Below the pieces are notes generated by a model. The model searched no databases. It was not told where the DNA came from and saw nothing but the letters and a program-made list of their open reading frames with translations. The position numbers and the translations under genes are program-made. Below are positions 1-9,386 of a stretch of DNA of 64,000 nt, piece after piece. Positions within the stretch are counted from its first letter, which is position 1; each line of letters begins with the position of its first letter. The stretch is from Apiotrichum sp. Y4204 (lineage: Eukaryota; Basidiomycota; Tremellomycetes; Trichosporonales; Trichosporonaceae). The DNA lies in NCBI GenBank assembly GCA_025531455.1, contig JAMYHL010000008.1:372001-436000 (forward strand), in the 5' to 3' direction.

Positions 1-935
1 CGTCATAAGGCACCAGCGGCAGGCAACCGGATCAGCAACCGCTTGGCGCCGGGCGGGGTCTGTGCATGACTGGATTAGATGAACCTGGGGGCTGTGGCGC
101 TGACTGTCCACAGACGTTGCCCTGAACACACTCAAGCCGCACCCCGACTACGTTGGCATCATCTGCACGCGCGCCAACGTCCATGACATCTGTCACGAGG
201 CGATTGAGAACGCCCGCTACGTCTGCGAGGAGCACTTTGGTCTGTTCAAGGGCCCGCCCATCCAGCTCCTGTGCCCCAAGGACCTGACGTTCCCGTACAT
301 CCCCGGACATCTGTCGCACATCTGTTTCGAGCTGCTGAAGAACTCGCTGAGGGCCGTTGTCGAGCGGTACGGCGTCGACAACGAGGACTCGTTCCCGCCC
401 GTCAAGGTCATTGTCGTTGAGGGCTCCGAGGACATTACGATCAAGATCTCGGACGAGGGCGGCGGTATCCCCCGTTCCGCGCTCCCCATGATCTGGACGT
501 ACCTCTACACCACCATGTCGGACGAGAGCATCCAGAATGAGATTGGCGTAAGTCACACCAGACACCCTATTGGATGCGCTTTGGTTCCGTGCATTTGACT
601 CGGCCAATGATGCAGTTATCCCTCCACCGGGGGCTCCACTCTCCACCACAATGAACGTCACTGACACCCTGACAGCAGGAATCGGACTTTAAGGCCCCTC
701 TGTAAGTCACCGCATTGCTTCGATTAGAGATTGCTTTGCTAACCAGCCAGTGCCGGATTCGGATACGGACTGCCCCTCTCGCGCCTGTACGCGCGCTACT
801 TTGGCGGCGACCTGCGTCTCCTCTCCATGGACGGCGTGAGTTATCGTGCTCTGAATCGAACTGACACGGCAGTACGGGACAGACGTCTACATCTCGCTGA
901 ACAAGCTCTCGAGCAGTCGGGAGCCGCTGCCCTAA
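1..935 (+). CDS. Mitochondrial PDH/BCKDH-type protein kinase, 3' part
   Basis: C-terminal part of a pyruvate/branched-chain 2-oxoacid dehydrogenase kinase, a GHKL-fold kinase that phosphorylates the E1 subunit in the mitochondrial matrix. Exons I can join: 114-547, 679-701, 751-835 and 873-935 (stop TAA 933-935). Upstream coding sequence before an intron ending at 113 probably lies within about 1-61, but its frame is unclear and the 5' end is outside the window. The ATP lid is visible: the N box ([13 protein letters not shown]), the G1 box with DEGGGI, and the G2 box [18 protein letters not shown]. The short tail ends SSSREPLP. The introns are 131, 49 and 37 bp. The family is clear; whether it is the PDH or BCKDH kinase cannot be decided from this fragment. 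Confidence 0.88.
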
Positions 936-1511
936 ACTCCTCCCAGCTTCCTGTTGAGTGTACGAGAAAAGACGCATGGCATCAGACAATGCAGCACGCC
1001 CGCAGGCGCGGCTCGCGGAGCGATCAGAGCAAAGTATCCTACCCCCACCCATCCCTACCCCTAACCCACCCATGAACCAAACAGTCGAGTACAGTCGAGT
1101 ATCGAGTGCAATAGCGAGCAAGTGTCGTAGATGGATTGTATGTAGTGGATCCCGTTCATGAATGCCATATCGGCAGGCCGCGCCTGTCACATGCATTGTC
1201 AAGTGCAAGTGCAGCCAAGTGCGAGCTAGAGAGGATGGCGGGGACGCGACCGTCGAGAGCTGAGGAGCCCAACGACTAGCGAGGATCGACGAAACGAGTG
1301 ACTCGTGATGGTGAGACATTCTCACTGGCTCGACGCTTGCGTTTCTAGGCTCATCGCGTCGTTAGTCTTGTTTTTCTTATCTCTTAGCTCCAGATGTGCT
1401 TGGCGCGCTTCCTACTCCGCTCAGTTCGCGATTATCGCACGCGAGTACGCGTTTCTGACGGTTCGGAACTCTTCGAGAGAAAAATATTGTGACAGAAAAA
1501 CACAAAAACAA
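936..1511. other. Intergenic stretch, no gene seen
   Basis: About 580 bp between the kinase stop and tRNA-Pro. It holds the 3' UTR of the kinase and short open frames without family resemblance or splice structure. Nothing else is supported. Confidence 0.5.
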
Positions 1512-1604
1512 GGCCCTTGCCCGGATTTGAACCGAGGACCACTCCCAAGCTTAAGATGCTTCAGCAACCCTAAGAGAGTATGATAGCCACTACACCACAA
1601 GAGC
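1512..1604 (-). tRNA. tRNA-Pro(AGG), intron-containing
   Basis: Reads on the minus strand as a cloverleaf. The acceptor GCTCTTG pairs with CAAGGGC, with discriminator C. The anticodon stem CTCTC/GGGAG encloses loop TTAGGGT with anticodon AGG. The T arm is CTCGG-TTCAAAT-CCGGG. An intron of about 19 nt sits after position 37, the canonical place. A run of five T follows the 3' end on the transcribed strand (plus 1505-1509), a Pol III terminator. AAAAATATC lies just upstream (plus 1607-1615). The loop TTAGGGT is typical of eukaryotic proline tRNAs. Confidence 0.9.
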
Positions 1605-1811
1605 CAGATATTTTTCGTAACGGCTGGTTTGGTAATATCTTTGTATTGGCAGGGTCCCCCTCAAAAAGTGGACTCTTTCTCTGTTTCTGTGCAGTAGTTT
1701 CTCTCTCAGCGAGCCAGATGCAATGTCTACATGCAAGCGCAGTCTCTATTTGTAACGAGCTGCTGCCCCAAAGACCAAGAGATACAGTTTCTATACCCGT
1801 CCTGGCGCCTT

Positions 1812-4350
1812 CTACTCGTGCTGCTCCCCCTCTAACCGCTTCCATCCCGCGCGGAGGAAGCGTGCCGGCCTTGTTGAGAAGAGACCGATGTGCGCGCCCA
1901 CGCCGTTCGTTGGCGGCGGGAGGTGCACGCGCATGGCGCTGCCCTCCGCGTCGGAACCGACGACACCCAACTCATAATAGTCTGGCCGACAGGTGATGTG
2001 CAGCCGCTGGTCGGCAGACGTGGATGGAAGTGGGAATGATGTCTGACCTGTCAGCAGATGCGGGGTAGTCATGTACTCACCGGCTCCTGGCCAGCCACGT
2101 CATGTACGATGCTGTCGCCTCTAATGCCCAGCCGCGCCCACTTCTCGCCAACGCGCACGGTCACGCCGGCGGTGGCGCCGTCCTCCAGCGCCGAGGTATC
2201 CAACGTGGCGGCAAAGTCGAGCGATAGCGTCGGTTGCCGCAGGTAGAGCGCGCACTCTCCCGCACCGTCGGGTTGAAGCGTCAGACTGTTCTCCGTCTTG
2301 ACTACAGCTGATGACGATGACCAGGCATAGCTGATGTCTGAGTGGTCAGCTTGGTCTGCGGCTATCAGCAGCTTGCACTCACGGCCATCAAATGCGTCCT
2401 CAAACTCGTTCACCTCCGGCAACCACCGCATTCCCTCAGCCTCGTTGTATGTGCCGATCGGGTTGCCGGCATTAATCACGGGCCAGCCGTCAACCCATGA
2501 CACTCCGGCCATGTACGTCTCCAGTCCAACGGGCAGAGGGGTGAATTCGGAGGAGGAAGAGTCGGTAGCATGTCCCCTGGTTCCTTGGAAGATGGCACTC
2601 CATCCACGCTCACCGCGTACGAGGCTAAGCCGGCTCGTGCCCCGGACATCTGGGTGATTGGCATTATACAGCACAGGGTTGTGCGGCGCAGACTCGTAGC
2701 CATCCAGGAAGCCTCCAGCAGCCGGTGGTGTCTTGGTGCGGAACACACGGGTGCACGCCGTCAAGTCCACTCCCTCGCTGGTGCTCGCCGTCTTGCCATT
2801 GTCGATCGAGTCCTCGTCGTTCACATCGCCGTCCACAAAGAGGTAATACCACCCTGCGCACCGCAGTAGGCGCATACCAGTATGCGGGCCATTGTACAGC
2901 AGAGTGGGGTCGGCCGTGGCTTTGCCACTTTCAAGATCGATCGGGCACACGTAGACTTTTGGGTCTGACTCTGGGCGGAGTTTCAGCGAATAGCTGAGAT
3001 ACGCCTTGCCGGCGTCGAAGAAGAGCTGTCATTAGTGAGGCCCCACATACGCGGAGACATATGACTTACGTCGGGGTCACGGCCACGGACGGACAGTACA
3101 ATCGGCTGGCTCCATGACGTGGTGTCGAAAATATCTCTTGTCGACGAGAGCACAAGTCGTGGCTGCAATGGTGAGTTCGTGGGGAAGAGTCCTGGCTCAC
3201 CTCTCCGTCTTCGGTCTCGTGCACGACTACAGCATACCACTTCCCGCCGAAATAACGCAGCGAAGGTGTCCAAAATCCGCCGAGGGTGGTGTCGTAGTTT
3301 CTACTCCGAGAAAGCGGCCGGGATCCCGCAGGCTCGATACTGCTTACTGCAGAGGTGCCGTTGATGCTCTTCTCCGCATGCGGCGCCAAGAGGCTGTCTG
3401 GAGGCTGCGCGCGGCTCCCGCTGTCTTCCCTCCCGTACACCGGTGTGTCATGGATAGCGTGTCCGACGAGCTACGAGTCAGCGTTCTGTATACCGAGGGG
3501 ACAGGGGACCGGAACAACCGAGACTCAAACAACAATGGCGACGCCCACGTCGTACGCGCGCGACAAGGTTACGCAGCGCGCAGTACATGAGCTTGGGTCC
3601 ATCCTCCAACCACAACAAGCAACAAGCGCCGCGCGGTACAGGCACGCAGCCTGTTTTTTCCCTTTTTTCTTTTCTTTTTTTTTTTCTCCTACTGCCGCGC
3701 GGCGTCCGACGACCAAGACACGCACGACGCTCGGCGCAGGTTTTGTGTTTGGGTGTGCGCGATGACCTTTGACGGCCGCGACTGGCCGGCCAAGCCGGTA
3801 TGCATGCCGGGTGCCGGGTGCCTTCAACAGGTCCAGCAAACGACTTCTGGCGGGGCCCGACAGTCGCTTGCGGCGAGCAGAGGAGAACATGTGGGCGGAC
3901 TTCGAGCGCCGTTTCGCTTAGAAGCCAACGTCGAAAACAAAAGAACTGGAAGAGGAACGAGAGAAGTGGACCCCTCTGCGCATGATTGAGACCAAGTGGG
4001 GCGCGGGTCTGCGTCCACCACCATTTCCGTGCCCGGCAATCGTGTCAAGCGGCGCGCACCTGCTGCTCTTCTCGCCACTAGTTGTGGTATGTCGCCGTGC
4101 GATGCGGCATGGCGTGCACTCTTTCTCTGATTTCTATTGTGCGTGTCGATGAATAATACATGGTACTCACCTCCCAGGTGAAGAGGTCTGTGCTGTGGTA
4201 GACAGGCACTGCGGGGACCAAGGACGCGCTGCTCGTGGCGACAAAGTAGCCCTTGCCGGGTACGTTGCAGACGGACGGGTGGGCGTTCCAGCCGGGGAGC
4301 ACGGGATTGCGGTATGTTGTGAGCGTCGCGTTTGGTGGTGGCAAGGACAT
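1812..4350 (-). CDS. GH43-fold protein with catalytic residues lost
   Basis: Five exons, complement of 1812-2042, 2081-3025, 3070-3162, 3201-3470 and 4171-4350, give 572 aa, a normal length for a fungal GH43 beta-xylosidase/arabinofuranosidase-like protein. Landmarks in order: NPVLPGWNAHPS (15-26), LVGHAIHD (61-68), GGFWTPSLRYFGGKWY, GRDPDLFFDAGKAYL (177-191), YNGPHTG (225-231), then a C-terminal beta-sandwich region. In active members the first block carries the general-base Asp (PDPS); here it is His24. The general-acid Glu of the EGPH block is Asn226. The Asp of the third block (Asp179), which tunes the acid's pKa, is kept. There is no signal peptide, so a cytosolic location is expected. 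Intron 1 is 700 bp against about 38-44 bp for the others. I infer a binding or regulatory pseudoenzyme, not a glycosidase. Confidence 0.85.
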
Positions 4351-6508
4351 GATGGTGGTGTGGAGAGAGAGATGGAGAGATGGAGAAGAGGTGGAGACGG
4401 AGATGAGTGAGGGGTGGGGTGAAGTGGGGTGCAAAGGAATTCATCAATCTCCACCACCCAGGAATCAGCCAGCCAGCCAGGAAATCACCAGCCAGGCAAG
4501 GCCCAGCGGAAAACGCCCCCCTCTGCCAGCAAAACCTCTCCCTCAGCACACTCTCCATCTTACACCTGCACTCTGCACTTCCCATCTCGCAGCCCTCACA
4601 TGCATCATCCTATCATCCTACAACACGCCCAATGCACACAAGTATGCTGGATCGCACCACGCACCGCGCACACCAGTCCGCCACGACAGCCACCGCGCGC
4701 GGGGGCCGCTGAGGGACATGGCGCGGTCCGCTTGGGCTGTTTGGTGTGTGTCCGCTCGTACCCTCGTGGACGGGGTGTGTACCCTCTCGTCAAACGTGGA
4801 TGGTCTGTGACTCTGTGACTCTGACTCTGACTTCTCTGACTCACTCTCTCTCCCGCAGCACTCGAGGTGCGCGAACAGCCGCCGTGCGCCACGACGCCAC
4901 GCACGCCACAGGAACACTGTACACTCCTACAGCACTGGAAGCCTCGGAGCCTCTGAACTCTGAACTCTGATAGCTGATTCATCGTATGGCTACGGCTGCA
5001 TACTGAGGATACTGTAGATTTGTAGACGGATACGGCGTGTATTGCATGTATCGCTGACATCGACACTGAATGATGAACTCAAGTCCGAGGCCGGCCAAAG
5101 GTCGGCTGGGGATAGGCGTCGCCGCGCGTCGCGCTCCTGACTCCTGATCGCCCGGAGGGCTTCTGACGTCGAGTGCCGATCCCTCACGCCCCCCCTTGCA
5201 CACCCTACCAACAACCTCCAGGGAAAGACTAGCAGCGGCGGCTTGGCGAGCCCGCCTGTCGTATGGGCTGGTGACTGCGGCTTTGAGATCGTCGAGAGGT
5301 ATGCGGCGCGGTCGTTACCCATGCGGCGCTTCCTACATGTCCACATCGGGGCCCGAGGTGTGTGGATTGAGTAATGCGGTAAATCTCTGCCGGGTGGTTT
5401 AGAGCGGACAGGCGGAATCGAGGTGACTTCCACACCTGGATGCTTGAGGTTACTGGGTCACGTTAGAGAGCGAAAACACCAGTCCTGGCCCCAAACTCTA
5501 ACGCGCGCCTCCCTTTGCCTCCGGATGGTGGAGTGTGTACGGTACTATTCCCACGTCAACCGGTTCCTATCTCGTTCAAGAGATAGCCGGCCCGGCAGGA
5601 GCTGTAAGGCTACCGCAGGAGGGCTGGTGGCCGCCCTACGAGGTAGAGACTTGGGATTGGGCGGATCGGTGGCGTGTGTGTTGTGGGGTGAGCGGCAGGG
5701 CGGGCGGAGTGCATGTCCATCAGATGTCGTGATGGAGTCGAGTCATCCTTGGGCGTTGCCAAAGGCAGGACGGCGATTGTCCTATCTCCATCTCAAGCTT
5801 ACAACAGCGATGCTTCAAGTGTTGGATGATTCCGGGCCTGACATTTCGATTCCAGTCGACTCAGTGGTGTCCACGGTGAACGAATCCCATCGTCTGGCTC
5901 GCAGAGGCGATTGAGTGTCAGTGGGGGTTGAGCTCTCGGCACTGAGACCACGGAAGGGAAGCTAACAACGTGTCATCGGATCTCGGCAGTGAACTTTCGA
6001 GGCTAGCCAGCCTTGGTTGCTGTCCGAAAACTGCAAACTGCGACTGGGATAGAGGGGAGAGAGATTGCAGCGAGAGGAGCCGTAGCCTCGTTCGTCTCCG
6101 GCGGTACGACGTTTGTAAAGATGATCCATCCAGCACCCTTGTTCACCATGTGGCCGAGCAACAAAGCTGCTGGGCGTGAATGTCGAGCTCGGGGATAAAT
6201 GGCTGGCGTGCGGCTTTTGGGCCTTGTGTTGTGTGAGATAAAAGATTGTCGCACGGTCTTTTATCAGTCGTCGGCAACATTGCGTCCAGAACGGTTAGCA
6301 CGTCGTCAGCGCCTTGACCAACATCCGCTTATGTTGATGATGCTGGCCTGGCGCAAGCACTCAGTACTCGGTGTCGGGACTAATGCCCCGGCCCTCGACA
6401 ACAGCAGCTGCCAGTCAATAGACAATATCCATCCTCCAGTCAATTACAGTGGAATACCACCTCGGGAATGAATAAACATGCAAATGATACAACAATGCTC
6501 CTCTCAGC
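4351..6508. other. 2.2-kb intergenic region, no gene supported
   Basis: Lies between the GH43 start and the ATG12 stop. It begins with purine/pyrimidine-biased sequence near the GH43 start (its 5' UTR and promoter). Open frames up to 185 codons occur, the GC-rich background length, but none shows a recognisable family or plausible exon chain. Confidence 0.4.
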
Positions 6509-7226
6509 CTATCCCCACGCCTGCGTGTTACTGCCTATCAGCTTGGACTCACGGCGTTATAAGCCGCACGTACCTGTAATTGACAATCAAGTGGCCCTCG
6601 GTGCCAAAGCACTTGTACAGGCTCCCGACCGTGTCGTCTGGCGTGGGCGCAAACGCGCCGTTAATGTATGTAAACTGGTGTAAGCGCTGTCTCTATCATC
6701 CATTCAGCACCCACCAGCGAATCGCTCTGCTTGATCCCCAGCTGGCCGCGCAGGAAGATGATCACCGCCTGGAACTTGTTGCCCGCCGTCACCTTGAACA
6801 CATTGTTCTTCATCACTGGTGCGGACCCGATCGACTTGAAGCGCACGACGACTGGGGATATGCGGGAAAGGTGGGGTTAGACGAGTAGATTGGAGGGGAA
6901 TGAGGTTGGGAGGTCGTGAGAGAAGATGTCAGCACGTTGCCATCACGCGCTCGGACGATGGAAGCGTCCCGCCTCGGCGTACTCACTCTTCGCCGGGTCC
7001 TTTGCCTTGTACGTCTCGAGCGCCGACGCCGTCGATGCCGGTAGTGCCGGTGCTGCGTGTGAGTATACCCCAAAGGGAGTCAGATGCCGCCAGGTGCGGA
7101 GGATCATAGGAACAGTATGTCTGTAGTTCAGGTGCTGGGGAAACATGACTGGTACAGCACCGCGATTATACCATATGACTCCAAAGCACACGCTGCCCGG
7201 GACTCACGTTCGGCGACCAGCGACAT
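6509..7226 (-). CDS. ATG12: Autophagy ubiquitin-like modifier Atg12
   Basis: Five exons, complement of 6509-6530, 6574-6674, 6715-6851, 6987-7052 and 7208-7226, give 114 aa. Atg12 is conjugated through its C-terminal glycine to Atg5; the conjugate acts as E3 for Atg8 lipidation on the forming autophagosome. The ubiquitin-like fold is clear: [32 protein letters not shown], and [19 protein letters not shown]. The last 22-bp exon encodes the ending NTQAWG, giving the required terminal Gly. The first exon is only 19 bp (MSLVAE plus one base). The N terminus before the fold is short (about 32 aa), as in compact fungal homologues. It shares a 510-bp upstream region with the divergent membrane-protein gene. 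Confidence 0.93.
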
Positions 7227-7736
7227 GTTGATGGTTGATGGGAGAGTGGGTGGATGAGAGTGTCCGTGTCACAATGTTGCTAGTTGCTTGCAGCTCGTCG
7301 GCGTCATTGTGGTCACCGCTGGTGCCCTATTTCGTGTCATTTCAGTTTCAGTATTTGGGTGGCAAATGCAGGCAGCGACGAACAGACTCGATGATACGTG
7401 ACGAGCAAGCTATGCACAGCGCAATCAAACGTACTATCAGATCGCAGAGTGCAGACAAGCCACACACTATGCATGCATATCGACTACCAACACCTCGGCG
7501 CCATCATCGCCGTCTCCGCATATCGCCGTCTCCGCATTCTCCGCGCCATCTCCGCTCGGCCTCGGCGCCGGCCGAGTCCAGCTCTCGACTGTGAGATCCA
7601 TTTGATTCCGCTCGGTCATCCGGCTACTCGCCGGCCCCATTCGAGAAGACGAGGTGGGGAATTCCACCCACATCCTCAGATCCACATCCACAACATTCTT
7701 CACTCTCTCCCATCCCCAACCCACTCTCCCAACACC

Positions 7737-8894
7737 ATGTCCGACGCCGACCCGCCCCCTCCGGCGCCGACGCCAGCACCGTCAGATGCGCCGGCTCCCA
7801 CTCCCGCGCCCACTCCCGCTCCCGCTCCGGCACCCACCGCGTCCCCAGCACCAACCGCCGCATCCCCCGCCGGCCCCTCCGAAATCGTCCCCACGCCACC
7901 AACCCCACCCCCGGCACAGCCCACGCCCTCCGCGTCCTCGGTCGTCGCGCCCACTTCCGCGTCCCCGCCCGCCCCCGCTGCTCCCGTCGCAGCACCCTAT
8001 ATCGCCCCCGTGGCCGCCACCGCGGCGGCGCAGGCGCACTACGGCCCGCCCCCCGCTGTCCACCACCTCTCGTCCGCGCCGACGCCGTACCGCCCGTCCA
8101 CGCTCCCGCAGCAGCTCAAGCGGCTCGCGTACATTGTGTCAATTGTGCTCGGCGGCGGCGCGGTGCTTGCAGGCGTGTGGTCCGCGTTCCTCCTCCCGCT
8201 GCTGCACGCGACCTTCTCGGCGCGTACGGCGATCGCGGCCGCACAGCGCGACCGGTGGCGTGGGATTGTCGAGCGTCTGCGCGAGATCCGCGTGACGAAT
8301 ATCTTCCGGGAGCCCAAGGAGGAGGAGCCTGAAGAGGAGGGTGCGCTGGTCCGCACGCGGACGCAGGAGAGCAAGGAGGAGAAGGATAGCGAGAAATCTA
8401 AGGATAAGGACAAAGCGCTCGAAAAGGTTGACAAGGAGGAGAAGGAGGAGGAGGAGCCCGAGGAGGAGAAGGAACCGGGCCCGATCCGGCTGTTTGGCGA
8501 CGTGTCCCCGCTCTCGGCAGCACTGCGCGACCTCACCTCGAGCCTGGACGCGACGGCCACGACGCGTACCTCGCTCGTCTCCACGCTCGAGACGTACACC
8601 TCGGGCCTGCACCGCGAGCTTTTCCTCTCGCGCGGGGGCACGCACAGCACGCCATGGGGTCCCGTCCCCGGCGCGAACAGCAGCACGTCGCGCGTCGGCC
8701 TCAGCACGCTCAGCGCCAACCTCGCCAAGGCTGGCGGATCGACATCCGAGGCTTCGGCTTCCCCACTCGGCCTGCCCCCCGCAAAGAGCGAGGAGTGGGA
8801 TAATGTCCGCCGCGAGGTGCGCGCCATCAAGGGCCTGCTCCTCAACCGCCGCAACTTTTCGATTCCGTCGCGCACCGCCGTCGGGGCGCAGTAG
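7737..8894 (+). CDS. Pro/Ala-rich single-pass membrane protein with charged segment (peroxin-like?)
   Basis: Single exon, 385 aa. The ATG at 7737 opens a Pro/Ala-rich low-complexity N terminus (about 1-115); the frame stays open upstream but without protein-like composition. One hydrophobic helix, LAYIVSIVLGGGAVLAGVW, lies near residues 128-146. It is followed by a basic stretch with helical character, a Glu/Lys-rich segment (about 190-245) likely to form a coiled coil, and a tail with another helical stretch. This order (disordered N terminus, one membrane helix, coiled coil) resembles the Pex14/Pex17 group of peroxisomal docking proteins, but I see no diagnostic motif. Function is unassigned. 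Divergent from ATG12, convergent with FCP1. Confidence 0.6.
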   Translation: MSDADPPPPAPTPAPSDAPAPTPAPTPAPAPAPTASPAPTAASPAGPSEIVPTPPTPPPAQPTPSASSVVAPTSASPPAPAAPVAAPYIAPVAATAAAQAHYGPPPAVHHLSSAPTPYRPSTLPQQLKRLAYIVSIVLGGGAVLAGVWSAFLLPLLHATFSARTAIAAAQRDRWRGIVERLREIRVTNIFREPKEEEPEEEGALVRTRTQESKEEKDSEKSKDKDKALEKVDKEEKEEEEPEEEKEPGPIRLFGDVSPLSAALRDLTSSLDATATTRTSLVSTLETYTSGLHRELFLSRGGTHSTPWGPVPGANSSTSRVGLSTLSANLAKAGGSTSEASASPLGLPPAKSEEWDNVRREVRAIKGLLLNRRNFSIPSRTAVGAQ

Positions 8895-9386
8895 ACATGA
8901 TGTGGAAGGGAGCGAAGGAGGGGACGTGAGGTGCTGGCATTTGGGTCTCTTTCCGGTAGTGTACTCTGTCCGGTAGTGTAGATTTCGGTTTGTTACTGTC
9001 GAGGTCGAGGGTGAGGTGATGCATCGTATGTAGTGTGGAATGCGTCGCTGTTTCTGAAGCCCAAGCAATGTGCATACCCTACTGTACATGCAAGTCGCGG
9101 TTATACTTCTGATCTTCTGATCTACCCCGCCGCAGCATCTATCGTCTACTCGCAGATTAAATCTACCCATCCCTAACTGCTGGCCTTCTCGCCATCGCTC
9201 CCATCTGCCTCATCTGTCTCGTCCGTATCTGCCGTCGTCACGGTGGAGAGCGGAGATGGCACCATCCGCGCCGGGAGGGGAGTCATCGGAGAGGGCGCGA
9301 GCAGCTTGCCCGGACCCGGACCCGATTCCGAGGCCGCTGGCAGGTCACGGACATCGAGTGCCCGCAGCTTACCCGCAAGCCGGACT

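Noticed and set aside
3471..4170. GH43 gene looked broken because its first exon is 0.7 kb from the rest
   Set aside because: LVGHAIHD at 3447-3470 continues directly from TWE at 4171 in phase 0 with proper splice sites, and the total length is normal, so a long intron explains it.
5423..5914. 163-codon open frame on the plus strand
   Set aside because: No family, no conserved-looking pattern, no splice context; similar frames are frequent in this GC-rich background.
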